Source: Candidatus Gastranaerophilales bacterium
GTDB taxonomy: Bacteria; Cyanobacteriota; Vampirovibrionia; Gastranaerophilales; Gastranaerophilaceae
Assembly (NCBI GenBank): GCA_944325875.1
Contig: CALVBU010000001.1
Location: forward strand, 124,001-188,000
Direction: 5' to 3'
DNA: 64,000 nucleotides
Under the pieces are notes generated by a model that saw only the letters and a list, made by a program, of their open reading frames with translations, did no database searches and was not told the origin of the DNA. Each line of letters opens with the position of its first letter. Positions within the stretch are counted from its first letter, which is position 1. A program made the position numbers and the translations under genes. Below, one piece after another: positions 1 to 9,356 of the stretch.

Positions 1-1436
1 TTAAACTTTTTAAAGAAATCTATATCCAAAATTATCATAGAAAACTCAGTCTCATATCGCTTAGAGTTTTCAATTTGTCGTTTCATCTGCTCTTGGAAAT
101 ATCTGTGATTATAAAGTTCTGTAAGTCCATCTGTTGTTGCAAGTTTATATTGTTGTTCAAAATCTCGAGACTTGATAAAATATTTAACAACAAGAGCAGA
201 AATAAAAGCAATAAGCGCAAGAATTAACGGATAGACTAATTCAATCCATAAATTAAAGAACTTCATCGCATAATATGAAGAAAGAACATATATTAAATAA
301 ATTGACAACGAAGCTAAAGATGCAACAAATGCAGAACTTAACTTCATTACAATAATACCAGTCAATATTGCAAGTATGACACCAGCAATTACAGTAAATA
401 CCTTATCTGCTTTTTTTATAAAATTATTATCAATTAAATTGTTCACATAAGTCGCTTGAACTTCAACTCCTGGATATATTCTACTTACAGGAACCGTTTT
501 TATGTCAAAAAGACTTGAAGCTGTAGTACCAAAATAAACAATTTTATCCTTAAAATCATAATTTTGATTTTGCAATTCGCCATTTACAATTTTAATAAGT
601 TTATAAAGTGGAATATGTTCATAAGTCGCAGTAGGCCCATACCAATTTAAAATAGCATTTCCATCTTCATCTAAAAAGATTCTTCTATCACCTAGTTCTA
701 AGCTTGAATTTTTATCAATAGTTAGTTTGTCAATAGATAGCTTATCTTTTGTATTAAGATAATGAAGTCCGACTTTTAGACCAAGTTGAGGATAATATTT
801 ATCCTGATATTTTACAAACAAAGGCATTTTTCTTAATATACCATCCTCAGCTCTAGAGACGTTAATCATCCCAATATTTGAAGTAGCATCCAAAATGCCT
901 TGCAAGATCAAACGACAATTTGTATAAGTTTGCTCTTCAAAATTTATATTCTTAGATAAATTATCAACATTAACAGTTAACTTCTCTGGTAAAACAGGAG
1001 GGATTCTCAAATCCGCAGGCTGATTATCTAAATTCATTGCCGTAAATAGATTATCATACTTTTTAAATGTATTAATTAAAGCCTCATCTGCCTCTGGCTG
1101 ACTTTTCATCGACTTTACAAACATTAAATCAAAAGCAACAGATTGGGGCTTTTGAGCCTCAATATAATCAACAATCTTTGCATAAATATCCCTAGATAAA
1201 GGCCATTCGCCATATTTATCCAAGATATATTCATAACTTGCATCATCGACCGCCACAATTACAATATTCTTATTTGGTAACTTTGTTTTATTATTAACCA
1301 TGACATTTTGTCTTAAGTCAAAAGTTCGGTTTTCGATAACATTTATGAATGCATTAAAATTTGCACTTTTGACACTGACAAAAATAACCAAACAAAATAG
1401 AAATAACCAAATTGTATATAAAATTTTCTTAAGCAT
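1..1436 (-). CDS. CHASE2 sensor with C-terminal GGDEF domain (partial, 3' end outside window)
   Basis: The frame is open from ATG at 1436 to the window edge, about 478 codons without a stop. It starts with a transmembrane segment (residues 4-22). An extracytoplasmic CHASE2 domain follows: residues about 65-95 contain IVIVAVDDASYEYI, then GEWPLSRD and SVAFDLMF, and the domain ends near PGVEVQATYVNNLI. Three further membrane helices come next, and then the start of a GGDEF (diguanylate cyclase) domain, TDGLTELYNHRYF and FSMIILDIDFFKKF. CHASE2 plus GGDEF implies an envelope sensor that makes or binds cyclic di-GMP. The GG[DE]EF loop itself lies outside, so catalytic competence cannot be judged. 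It starts 7 nt after a small gene, probably in one operon. Confidence 0.88.
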   Translation of the reverse strand, partial: MLKKILYTIWLFLFCLVIFVSVKSANFNAFINVIENRTFDLRQNVMVNNKTKLPNKNIVIVAVDDASYEYILDKYGEWPLSRDIYAKIVDYIEAQKPQSVAFDLMFVKSMKSQPEADEALINTFKKYDNLFTAMNLDNQPADLRIPPVLPEKLTVNVDNLSKNINFEEQTYTNCRLILQGILDATSNIGMINVSRAEDGILRKMPLFVKYQDKYYPQLGLKVGLHYLNTKDKLSIDKLTIDKNSSLELGDRRIFLDEDGNAILNWYGPTATYEHIPLYKLIKIVNGELQNQNYDFKDKIVYFGTTASSLFDIKTVPVSRIYPGVEVQATYVNNLIDNNFIKKADKVFTVIAGVILAILTGIIVMKLSSAFVASLASLSIYLIYVLSSYYAMKFFNLWIELVYPLILALIAFISALVVKYFIKSRDFEQQYKLATTDGLTELYNHRYFQEQMKRQIENSKRYETEFSMIILDIDFFKKF

Positions 1437-1443
1437 ATTAATC

Positions 1444-1617
1444 TTATCCCAAATCTACATTATCAGTATAATTGATAATAGAAGATTTGGCAACAAAATT
1501 TTTCACAAGAAACCTTTTTTCAAGAATAAAATTATTTAACTTTAAAATTTCTGTAGAATACGAAAGCTCATCTGGATTTTTAAGATATCGAAGCAAGCAT
1601 TGTTCGTGTAAATTCAT
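1444..1617 (-). CDS. 57-residue small protein upstream of the CHASE2-GGDEF gene
   Basis: ATG at 1617 is preceded by AGGTGG at a normal ribosome-binding distance. The frame runs 57 codons to TAA at 1444, 7 nt before the CHASE2-GGDEF start, so the two are probably translationally coupled. The predicted protein begins MNLHEQCLLRYLKNPDELSY; it is charged, mostly helical in character and has no membrane segment or signal peptide. I recognise no family. A regulatory role with the sensor is inference from position only. Confidence 0.55.
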   Translation of the reverse strand: MNLHEQCLLRYLKNPDELSYSTEILKLNNFILEKRFLVKNFVAKSSIINYTDNVDLG

Positions 1618-1776
1618 ATTATCTAAACCACCTATAAAAAAATACGCCTTACAGCAACATATTTATTATGGCAAACTAGAAAAATATTAACATCAACTTT
1701 TTATATAAGATTACATAAAAATACTAATACAAATAGAGGAACTAGCATTTTATTATAAATAAGTACTTGGACATAC

Positions 1777-1806
1777 TTGCACTTTTATTTTTCTGTAGTA
1801 TTATAT
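1777..1806 (+). promoter_or_regulatory. Promoter of rpmE
   Basis: TTGCAC (1777-1782), an 18-bp spacer and TTATAT (1801-1806) precede rpmE, giving a leader of about 55 nt that ends in a GGAAAGAGG-type ribosome binding site. The stretch from 1618 to 1776 shows no gene or structure I can support. Confidence 0.5.
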
Positions 1807-1867
1807 AGTTAGTCGAAGTAAATTAATATCAAGTTTGGAATCTTGAGAAAAGGAAAGAGGTAAAACA

Positions 1868-2068
1868 ATGAAACAAGGTATTCACCCTGATTATAAGAAA
1901 ACTGTTATCAAATGTGTTTGTGGTAACGAAATTGAAACAGGTTCAGTAGTAGATAACATTACAGTTGAAATTTGTAACGCTTGTCACCCATTCTATACAG
2001 GCCAACAAAAAATTCTTGACTCTGAAGGCCGTGTAGAAAGATTCAACAAACGTTACGGTAATAAATAG
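1868..2068 (+). CDS. rpmE: Ribosomal protein bL31
   Basis: 66-residue large-subunit protein bL31, zinc-binding (C+) type. Cysteines 16 and 18 (CVC) and 36 and 39 (CNAC) form the expected zinc site, and the N-terminus MKQGIHPDY is typical. It binds the ribosomal central protuberance and bridges the subunits. The start has a purine-rich ribosome binding site (AAAGGAAAGAGG). The gene is monocistronic, with its own promoter and a strong terminator. The window shows no zinc-free paralogue. Confidence 0.97.
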   Translation: MKQGIHPDYKKTVIKCVCGNEIETGSVVDNITVEICNACHPFYTGQQKILDSEGRVERFNKRYGNK

Positions 2069-2107
2069 TTTTCAGAGAAACATATTATTGTAAAAAAATA
2101 TTTACAT

Positions 2108-2136
2108 AATACCACTTTTGCTAAAAAAGTGGTATT
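2108..2136 (+). terminator. Rho-independent terminator of rpmE
   Basis: AATACCACTTTT (2108-2119) pairs perfectly with AAAAGTGGTATT (2125-2136), a 12-bp stem with a 5-nt loop, followed by TATTCTATT. The 3' arm also contains the -10-like element of the next gene. Confidence 0.8.
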
Positions 2137-2144
2137 ATTCTATT
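2133..2144 (+). promoter_or_regulatory. -10 element directly before a leaderless start
   Basis: TATTAT (2133-2138) ends 6 nt before ATG 2145 and there is no Shine-Dalgarno sequence. No convincing -35 is seen (ATACCA at 18 bp). The hexamer lies partly inside the preceding terminator arm. Confidence 0.45.
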
Positions 2145-3371
2145 ATGCTGAACACAGTTGATAAAAGTACTACTGAAATTAAAGATGAATTTCAATCACA
2201 ATTTTCATCAACAATTTCACCAAAAATAAAACAGTTTAACAAAAAAAGGTTGATTTTGGCTATTGAAGGGATTATTTCATTAATAATTCCAATCGCGATG
2301 TATTATCTATTTTTTGTACTTGAACATCCGGCGACTCCAAAAGATAACACTACAGCAATAGCTTGTATAATTATTTGTGGATCACTTCTCCCAATAATTT
2401 CTTTATATTATTATTTTTGTCCGGATAAAATTAAGGCTGAAGAATCTATTACTAATAACGTAATTAAGCTTAATAACTCGTTTAATAAAGCTTTGTATGA
2501 ACATGGAGAACATTGTACAAAAGAAAGCTTGGAACTTGAAGACCAAATTCTTTCAATGTTTCGAATAAAAAAAAGCAACTATATTTCTAATCTAAAACAA
2601 AACCAACTTATAGATAAGTTAAAGTCTACATTGATATTTCCAAGCTTTGATAAAATTACAAGATTCAATGCAAGAATTACGCTTGGAGGGTTATTTGTTC
2701 TAAAAAACACTAATGATATTGGAACTAAATACACAACAACCAGAAATGGGTCTTCCATTAGCATTCGAGAAAATTCTTTTTATAGAATGAAACCAAACGA
2801 CTATTACCTGTTGTTGCTATTTGGAGGTTTTTTGGTAATTACTGTAGCAAACGTCATGTCCGCAAACATCACACAATTTCAAACTATTGTAGCCTATCTA
2901 TTTGGTATGACGCTTTTGCTAGCATATATAATTATGATTTTTGTGAATTCTGCAGATCAATACAAAGGCGTTATTATAGAGATTGAAAAAGATCAAAAAT
3001 TTTACGATGGACATGCAATACTTTTGCCTGCAAATGACAAACTTGTAAAAGTTGCATCTAAAAATTTAAGGCTTGTTCGCTCTCCAATAAAGTCTTATAA
3101 TTTGCTAATTAATAAAACAAATGAACCAAACCTATTATCTAGTCCAGTATTTTTCTCTTTAATGGACAGTATCAGAGCAAACTTTAAGGCAAAAACAATA
3201 AAGGCTTCAATCAAAGATAATAGCATTATTTTCTTTATGCAAACATCTTCCAAAAATTTAAATGTTTTTGATTGGACAAGAGATATGGAAAACTCAAAAA
3301 CATATGAGCCATTTATAAATAGACTATTGTCAATTTTTAATATGGCAGATTTTCTGTCCAAAAAAAAATAA
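2145..3371 (+). CDS. DUF3137-like membrane protein
   Basis: 408 residues from ATG 2145. An in-frame TTG at 2118 lies inside the upstream terminator and is unlikely. The protein has two membrane helices near residues 35-60 and 70-92, a soluble stretch with TRFNARITLGGLFVLKN, a second helix pair around residues 215-265, and a C-terminal soluble domain. This topology and the 'GLFVL' strand resemble DUF3137 proteins, whose function is unknown and which in many genomes lie beside lemA; here lemA is 12 kb away. The start looks leaderless. The family assignment is tentative, the coding call is firm. Confidence 0.75.
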   Translation: MLNTVDKSTTEIKDEFQSQFSSTISPKIKQFNKKRLILAIEGIISLIIPIAMYYLFFVLEHPATPKDNTTAIACIIICGSLLPIISLYYYFCPDKIKAEESITNNVIKLNNSFNKALYEHGEHCTKESLELEDQILSMFRIKKSNYISNLKQNQLIDKLKSTLIFPSFDKITRFNARITLGGLFVLKNTNDIGTKYTTTRNGSSISIRENSFYRMKPNDYYLLLLFGGFLVITVANVMSANITQFQTIVAYLFGMTLLLAYIIMIFVNSADQYKGVIIEIEKDQKFYDGHAILLPANDKLVKVASKNLRLVRSPIKSYNLLINKTNEPNLLSSPVFFSLMDSIRANFKAKTIKASIKDNSIIFFMQTSSKNLNVFDWTRDMENSKTYEPFINRLLSIFNMADFLSKKK

Positions 3372-3405
3372 AGTGTGATATAATAAAAGAAATTTTGGAG
3401 GGTTC

Positions 3406-4101
3406 ATGGAAGAAAATAATCAACCGGTTGTGAGTCTAATTTCAAAACCGGAAAATATGTTAAAAACTGTATACACAGCTTGTAGAACTTGTTATAGTGC
3501 TGACTCACCTATAAACATTTACGAAAGTACTGATGATAAAGAGAAAATGCTCAAACTGATCGAAAAAGTTATTTCCTCAGGGCATTATTCTACAATAGAG
3601 CATATACAGGTCAGCTTTGCTATATCAAATGTATCAAGAGCTTGTACACACCAATTAGTAAGACATAGACATATGTCTTTTTCTCAAAAATCGCAACGCT
3701 ATGTAAAAGAAAAGGGACAATTTGATTTTATTATTCCTCCAACTATATTAAAAAATGAAGAATTAAAAAACAAATTTGTTGCATTTATGGGAAAAATATC
3801 AGAGCAGTATCAAGAATTTATTGATGCTGGAATTCCTGCTGAAGATGCAAGAGCAATATTGCCAAATGCAACAGCAAGCTCAATGGTTGCAAGCTTAAAC
3901 CTTAGAGAAATGATTCACCTAGCAAATTTAAGACTATGTACAAGAGCTCAATACGAAATAAGACTCCTAGTGAAAAAAATGTGTGATGAGCTTATAAAAG
4001 AGGAACCATGGTTAAAACCATATCTTGTACCAAAATGTGAAAGATTAGGTTTCTGCGATGAAGATAAATCTTGCGGCAGAATGCCTACAAAAAAACAGTA
4101 A
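3406..4101 (+). CDS. thyX: FAD-dependent thymidylate synthase ThyX
   Basis: 231 residues. The ThyX signature RHRxxS is present as RHRHMS at residues 86-91, followed by FSQKSQRY. The enzyme makes dTMP from dUMP using methylene-tetrahydrofolate and FAD/NADPH, replacing ThyA. Residues HYSTIEH (60-66) and LRLCTRAQYEIR near the C-terminus match nucleotide- and FAD-binding regions. The start has GGAGGG 5 nt upstream, and a TATAAT at 3379-3384 is a plausible -10. It is followed by a strong terminator. Confidence 0.97.
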   Translation: MEENNQPVVSLISKPENMLKTVYTACRTCYSADSPINIYESTDDKEKMLKLIEKVISSGHYSTIEHIQVSFAISNVSRACTHQLVRHRHMSFSQKSQRYVKEKGQFDFIIPPTILKNEELKNKFVAFMGKISEQYQEFIDAGIPAEDARAILPNATASSMVASLNLREMIHLANLRLCTRAQYEIRLLVKKMCDELIKEEPWLKPYLVPKCERLGFCDEDKSCGRMPTKKQ

Positions 4102-4121
4102 TTTTAAAATTAAAATTATAC

Positions 4122-4160
4122 AACAAAAACGCTCATATAAATTAATATGAGCGTTTTTTG
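4122..4160. terminator. Bidirectional terminator between thyX and the pectate-lyase-like gene
   Basis: ACAAAAACGCTCATAT and its complement ATATGAGCGTTTTTTGT form a 14-16 bp stem with a 6-nt loop and a T tract on each strand. It serves the convergent genes on both sides. Confidence 0.88.
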
Positions 4161-4183
4161 TACAAACAAATAATAACAAAACT

Positions 4184-5683
4184 CTAAACCTTAAGAAAAT
4201 TAACCATCTTCAACATATATAACCAGAATAAATCTTTAGATGGCATTGGCATTTTATTTTGATTTCTAGTAATTTTGTCAACTAAACTGTTTAAATATAC
4301 TTCTAAGTTTGTATAATCTTTTTGCACTAAATTAAACTCACTTCCATCAGCTGGATTATTAGGATCAAGCCCGTTACGGCGTTCCCAACTATCAGGAATT
4401 CCATCACCATCTGTATCTTTTGCCGGCTTAGCAGTTTCATATGTTTGATATCCACCAACATCTTTTGGTGAATCAATAATACCAGCTGTACTTCCCTTAG
4501 AACCATCATTTGGGAATTTATCTGTCGTTATATTTAAAACAAGTCTTATATCAACATCATCTCTTTTTTTAGAGGCACCCGCATATTTTAAGACATTTTT
4601 AAATGCTCTATTGGCAGAATGAAGCGTTACCGGAGCATGGAAAAATTGTCTCCAAGAAAGATGTGGGTTTTTACCTTCTTTAATATATTGTTGATTTGGA
4701 TATACCCCCATCCAGTTGTCATTCGTATGAAGTGGATTATTATATACAAAATTTCCATATAAATACAAATTAGGATCAGGTGGAACATCATTAATTTTTT
4801 GATTATCTTCATATAATCTAATGATTTGACTTTTTGTTGGAATTAAAGATGCAGGACCACTCTTATAGTAATTATTTACTAAATTAAAACGACCTTTCAA
4901 ATTTCCTTCTGAAGAATTATCTTCCCAGTTGACAATAACATTATTTCTAAAATCAACAAGTTGCATAAATGAAGCAGTATTTAAAGACAAATTTTCAAAA
5001 TATGGATTTTGTCTTGCATTACTTACAAATAAATTATGGTGGAATGATGAGGTCAAGCCTCCTAATTTTGCACCAGCACCATTAAAACCTTCATTTGTCC
5101 TATTTAATGCTTCACTAATAATACACCACTGCATTGTCAATAGAGCATTACCTTGAATATTAATATTTTGCATTGTTGACCAACTAATAGAACAGTGATC
5201 AATCATTATTCTTTGCCTATTCTGCACAACCAATGCAGAATTCTGACTTGCCTCACCTAATCTAAAGCGCAAAAATCTGATAATTACATTATCAGCATTA
5301 ATTATTAAAGGATAATTTTTTATACAAATTCCATCACCAGGTGCAGTCTGACCGGCAATAGTGATATAATTATCTTTTATCTCTAATGGAGCATTCAAAG
5401 CAATAATCCCAGAGACATCAAAAACAACAGTTCGACGACCTTTTTGAGAAATAGCATATCTTAAAGTTCCAGCTCTATTAGAATCTTCCAAAGTTGTGAC
5501 ATGGTAGACTTTTCCACCCCTACCGCCTTGAATATAAGCACCAAACCCTTCTGCTCCGGGGAAAGCATAATAAGTTTTAGGAACAAATATCATCATTGCA
5601 ATAACAAAAATCGCTAATAAAAATATAACAGAAGCAATTAAGATGAGAAAAAATAAATTTCGTTTTGAGATTGATAACTTCAT
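4184..5683 (-). CDS. Pectate-lyase-like (PL1-type) right-handed beta-helix protein, membrane-anchored
   Basis: 499 residues. An N-terminal signal-anchor helix (residues 10-36) is followed by the motif FPGAEGFGAYIQGGRGG, typical of polysaccharide lyase family 1. Strand repeats follow (TIAGQTAPGDGICI, NVIIRFLRFRLG, IMIDHCSISWS, SFHHNLFVSN). Near residues 425-445 sits DTDGDGIPDSWERR, a calcium-binding thrombospondin-3-like repeat. The predicted role is cleavage of pectin-like polysaccharide at the cell surface or in the envelope. The ribosome binding site is GGGGGGAG just before ATG. The substrate is not determinable, and absence of known catalytic arginines would be needed to exclude lyase activity. 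Confidence 0.85.
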   Translation of the reverse strand: MKLSISKRNLFFLILIASVIFLLAIFVIAMMIFVPKTYYAFPGAEGFGAYIQGGRGGKVYHVTTLEDSNRAGTLRYAISQKGRRTVVFDVSGIIALNAPLEIKDNYITIAGQTAPGDGICIKNYPLIINADNVIIRFLRFRLGEASQNSALVVQNRQRIMIDHCSISWSTMQNINIQGNALLTMQWCIISEALNRTNEGFNGAGAKLGGLTSSFHHNLFVSNARQNPYFENLSLNTASFMQLVDFRNNVIVNWEDNSSEGNLKGRFNLVNNYYKSGPASLIPTKSQIIRLYEDNQKINDVPPDPNLYLYGNFVYNNPLHTNDNWMGVYPNQQYIKEGKNPHLSWRQFFHAPVTLHSANRAFKNVLKYAGASKKRDDVDIRLVLNITTDKFPNDGSKGSTAGIIDSPKDVGGYQTYETAKPAKDTDGDGIPDSWERRNGLDPNNPADGSEFNLVQKDYTNLEVYLNSLVDKITRNQNKMPMPSKDLFWLYMLKMVNFLKV

Positions 5684-5815
5684 ACTCCCCCCATTAGTTT
5701 AATAAAATTCTATATTCTTTTAGCCACTCAGGCAAAATATTTACAATAATATACAATAATGGTTTATATTTAATATATAATAATAATGTCAAATGTGAAA
5801 AATAGGGGATATGCA

Positions 5816-7867
5816 ATGAACTTTAATAAATATACAGCCGCAATTTTATCGTGCTTGTTTATATTTAATTTTATAACACCGCTAGCCATAGCAGAAACAT
5901 CAATTCAACCGGTTGAAGAAAAGCAAAAAGTTAATATTTCATTCACAGAAAGAGCCATTCCTGAATCTATAGAAAAGGAAATGAAAGACTGCATAAAAAA
6001 AATATATGGCAACGACAAGGTCGAAGAAATATATTCACACATATATATGCTTGCTCAAAAAGCAAAAGCACAAAGACCAGAATATCTTTTAAAAGATGAT
6101 TTAAACAGACCTTCAGATTGGTATAAAGATGAAATAATTTATATGTTCTATGCTGACCAATTCGGCGTAAGTTCAACCATTAAGCCAAATACCTTTAAAG
6201 ATACTATAGGTATGCTTGACTACTTAAAAGATCTTGGAGTTACTACTATATACATCCTTCCATTTGCAGATTCTCCAATGTGCGATGCAGGCTTTGACGT
6301 TAGAAATCCTAGAAATGTAAGAAAAGAACTTGGGGGACTTGAAGAATTCAAACAATTCATTTCAGCAGCTAGAGAAAAAGGATTTAAAATCAAAGCAGAC
6401 TTAGTATTAAACCATTTTTCAGATCAGCATGAATGGTTTAAACAGGCTACAAATGGAGATTTAGATAAACTTCATTACTTCGTTGTAAAAGATAAAATGC
6501 CTGAATTTAACAAATATAAAGATGAAAAACTAGGCTGGGTTGTAGAATACAAAGAAGAAGATGGAAGCGTTTCAAAAAGAAGACTAATTTTTCCTGAACA
6601 AACCGAACATAATTACAGAAAAATAACAGTTAATAATCAAGATTACTATCTATACCATACATTCTACCCATTTCAGCTTGACATAAACTGGGAAAACCCT
6701 GAAGTTTTATACTACAATCTGGAAACAATAACTTTTTGGGCAAATTTAGGAATTGATATATTCAGAATGGATGCAATTCCATATTTGATGAAAGAAAATG
6801 GTACTAATGCAGAAAACTTACCAAGAACACATGAAACAATTAAATTGCTAAGCTTATTCTTGCAATCAATAGCTCCAAGATCAGTAATTCAGGCAGAAGC
6901 CTGCCAATTACCAAGCAAAATTCTTCCATATTTTGGAAAAGAAAGAACTATTAATGAAACCATTGCAAATAAAGAAAAAGAATTAAAACGAACAGATGAA
7001 GTTCAAATTGCATACCATTTTCCATACATGCCAGCGATTTGGGCATCATTAATCACGGCAGATAGCAGATATTTTTGGAAAGCTCACAAACAAACCCCTG
7101 AAATTCCATCTACAGCATCTTGGGCAATATTCTTAAGAGTTCATGATGAATTAACACTTGAAATGGTAAATAAAAAAACTAGGGAACTAATTTATGAAGA
7201 TCTTGAGCCTAAAGGAGCAGAATTTAGAAAAGGTTTTGGCGTTAGCGGAAGAATGGCAAATTTCCTAGATAATGACCCTGATAGAATTTCAATGGCATTT
7301 TCAATACTAATGTCACTACCTGGGATTCCTATAATTTACTATGGTGATGAAATTGCAAGTCAAAATAATTTCTATAATGCAAAACGCTTTGCAAGACTTC
7401 GTGAAATGAAAGAAAAAAATAAAAACAACAAAAATGGCACAGAACTACTCTCATACTTTGACAGCAGAGATATTAACCGTGGAGCAATAAGAGCTAAAAA
7501 TTTCTACAACGCTCAACAGGATAGCAAAGTATATAAAAGAGTAAGACAACTAATTAAAGTAAGAAAAGAAAACCCTGTCATTTCACGAGGCAGTTTTACA
7601 CAAGTTAAAACCAAAACGCCTGAAGTGTTCGCTTACACAAGAGAATACAATGACGAAAAAGTAATTATTATAAATAACTTATCTAACAAAAAAATAAGAG
7701 CAGAAATTGAACTTCCAACAGATTCAATCTGGACCGGAGACAAAGATATTATGTTAACAGACTTGTTGAATAAAAGAAAAATCAAGGTCTCCATATCAAC
7801 AACGCATAAAAAAATGACAATGCTATTAAGACCTTATGACACCGCTTGGCTAAAAATGGATAATTAA
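5816..7867 (+). CDS. Secreted alpha-amylase-family glycoside hydrolase (GH13)
   Basis: 683 residues from ATG 5816, chosen because AGGGGATATGCA precedes it and a signal peptide follows (hydrophobic to residue about 26, ending AIAE). An in-frame ATG at 5786 would place extra charged residues before the signal. GH13 landmarks: LGVTTIYILPFADS (beta-3), KADLVLNHFSD (beta-4), the nucleophile Asp319 in GIDIFRMDAIPYL, the acid/base Glu361 in IQAEAC, and VHDE with Asp444. The C-terminal beta-sandwich domain contains VIIINNLSN. The wording resembles trehalose-synthase/sucrose-phosphorylase-like GH13 subfamilies, but substrate cannot be decided. The -10 is probably TATAAT at 5776-5781. Confidence 0.9.
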   Translation: MNFNKYTAAILSCLFIFNFITPLAIAETSIQPVEEKQKVNISFTERAIPESIEKEMKDCIKKIYGNDKVEEIYSHIYMLAQKAKAQRPEYLLKDDLNRPSDWYKDEIIYMFYADQFGVSSTIKPNTFKDTIGMLDYLKDLGVTTIYILPFADSPMCDAGFDVRNPRNVRKELGGLEEFKQFISAAREKGFKIKADLVLNHFSDQHEWFKQATNGDLDKLHYFVVKDKMPEFNKYKDEKLGWVVEYKEEDGSVSKRRLIFPEQTEHNYRKITVNNQDYYLYHTFYPFQLDINWENPEVLYYNLETITFWANLGIDIFRMDAIPYLMKENGTNAENLPRTHETIKLLSLFLQSIAPRSVIQAEACQLPSKILPYFGKERTINETIANKEKELKRTDEVQIAYHFPYMPAIWASLITADSRYFWKAHKQTPEIPSTASWAIFLRVHDELTLEMVNKKTRELIYEDLEPKGAEFRKGFGVSGRMANFLDNDPDRISMAFSILMSLPGIPIIYYGDEIASQNNFYNAKRFARLREMKEKNKNNKNGTELLSYFDSRDINRGAIRAKNFYNAQQDSKVYKRVRQLIKVRKENPVISRGSFTQVKTKTPEVFAYTREYNDEKVIIINNLSNKKIRAEIELPTDSIWTGDKDIMLTDLLNKRKIKVSISTTHKKMTMLLRPYDTAWLKMDN

Positions 7868-7907
7868 TAACATCGTCATCTTATAAAAAAGCTATATAGA
7901 AATATCG

Positions 7908-8447
7908 CTAAACTTTTAATCCTGCATTATATGCTTGCAGCATAGCAGGATTATTTACTATATCTCCAACTCCCTCAGCACCTGCGCCAAGAATAACATC
8001 TTTTAATTCAACTCCTGCAAAACAAGAAATCCAACCTTTTATACCTTTTGCAGCAATATCAGCTGAATGAGGGTTTGTATCTGCAGAAGTAGCAAGAAAA
8101 TAAATATCCTTAAATTTATAATCTGAAGAATACAAAGGATTTCCTCTATCTAAAAGAGTCTTTAATTGGCCAGACATTTCATAATAATAAATAGGACTTG
8201 CAAATGCAATAACATCAGCATTCTTCATTTTTTCAACAACTTCGTTAGAGTCATCTTTTATAACACAAGTTTTTAGTGATTGACAAGCCATACAACCTTT
8301 GCAAAACTTTATTTCTCTATCTCGGAGAGTAATAAACTCTACATTATTACCAGCATCTTTAGCACCTTTTACAAATTCTTGAGCCAAAACTTCTGAGTTA
8401 CCATTTTTTCTCATTGTCGAAGATATCACTAAAACATTTTTCGCCAT
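7908..8447 (-). CDS. Flavodoxin / NADPH-dependent FMN reductase family protein
   Basis: 179 residues with the FMN phosphate-binding loop SSTMRKNGNSEVLA at residues 9-22 and a ferredoxin-like cysteine pattern KGCMACQSLKTC. The flavin-contacting ASPIYYYEMSGQLKTLLDR follows at about 84-100. It is the last gene of an operon with the DUF3737, small and CMD-cupin genes; its Shine-Dalgarno is AAAGGAG. It is probably a flavin-dependent oxidoreductase, perhaps for quinones or small aromatics given the carboxymuconolactone-decarboxylase-like partner; that is inference. Confidence 0.9.
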   Translation of the reverse strand: MAKNVLVISSTMRKNGNSEVLAQEFVKGAKDAGNNVEFITLRDREIKFCKGCMACQSLKTCVIKDDSNEVVEKMKNADVIAFASPIYYYEMSGQLKTLLDRGNPLYSSDYKFKDIYFLATSADTNPHSADIAAKGIKGWISCFAGVELKDVILGAGAEGVGDIVNNPAMLQAYNAGLKV

Positions 8448-8458
8448 AATTCACTCCT

Positions 8459-9319
8459 TTACGCTAAAACTTTTTCTTCTCTTAATACCACTTTACCAGA
8501 ACAAGGCATTACTGCATCTTCCATTATAATCTCATTTACAAAATCTGCAATAATTTTACCTGATTTTGGATTTTTAACGGATATTATATTACCTTTTATA
8601 TCCGCATCAACATCTGAATATTCAAAGGCAAAATCAGCGCCTTCCATTGTACAATTAACTAATTTTAAATTTTTACAATAACATAAAGGCTGAGTACCAA
8701 TAATTTTACAATTAATTAAAGTAACATTTTCTGAAAACCACCCCAAATACTCACCCTTTAAAACAGAGTCTTCCACAAGAACATTTTTACTATGCCAAAA
8801 AGCATCCTTCGTATCCAAATTTGAATGTGAAATGTGAAGATTTTCCATATATTGGAATGAATATTTCCCACTCATTTTAATATTACTAATTTCAACATTT
8901 TTTGATTCAAACAAACAATATACAGCATCAATTTTAGAATCTTTAATACATAAATTCGAGCATTTCCAACCAAATTCTTCAGACTTAATCTCTGAGTTGT
9001 TTATATTAATATGACTAGATTCTCTTAAACATTTGACTCCAGAAATCTTACAACTCTCAATTAATCCTGAATGTGAATACCACAATGGAGCTCTGGTTTT
9101 ATCATCCATTGAAGATGATATTAACTTAAACTTATCAGCATGCCATATAGGATATCTAAGTGAAAAATCACAGTTTAAAATATCCACACTACGGCATTCC
9201 TTTAAAACTGACTCACCATCAGCCGGACCTGCAAAAGTACAATTTACAACTTCTGTTTCTTTTAAATTGTATAATGCACGTTCCTCATCAAATGTTTTAT
9301 TTTCAATTTTACTTTTCAT
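8459..9319 (-). CDS. DUF3737-family beta-helix protein
   Basis: 286 residues made of repeating strand turns with many Asn/Cys/Ser corners (VVNCTFAGPADGESVL, SSHININNSEIK, NVTLINCKIIG). These fit the DUF3737 family of right-handed beta-helix proteins of unknown biochemical role. There is no signal peptide, so a cytoplasmic location is likely. GGAG precedes the ATG by 9 nt and the gene ends 12 nt before the flavodoxin start. In other gut bacteria such genes occur next to flavodoxin and cupin genes, which agrees with this neighbourhood. Confidence 0.82.
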   Translation of the reverse strand: MKSKIENKTFDEERALYNLKETEVVNCTFAGPADGESVLKECRSVDILNCDFSLRYPIWHADKFKLISSSMDDKTRAPLWYSHSGLIESCKISGVKCLRESSHININNSEIKSEEFGWKCSNLCIKDSKIDAVYCLFESKNVEISNIKMSGKYSFQYMENLHISHSNLDTKDAFWHSKNVLVEDSVLKGEYLGWFSENVTLINCKIIGTQPLCYCKNLKLVNCTMEGADFAFEYSDVDADIKGNIISVKNPKSGKIIADFVNEIIMEDAVMPCSGKVVLREEKVLA

Positions 9320-9356
9320 ATTTATAACTCCAATAATTTTAATATTATAAATAATA

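Noticed and set aside
1472-1690. 72-codon plus-strand frame
   Set aside because: It overlaps the better supported small gene on the minus strand and has no ribosome binding site.
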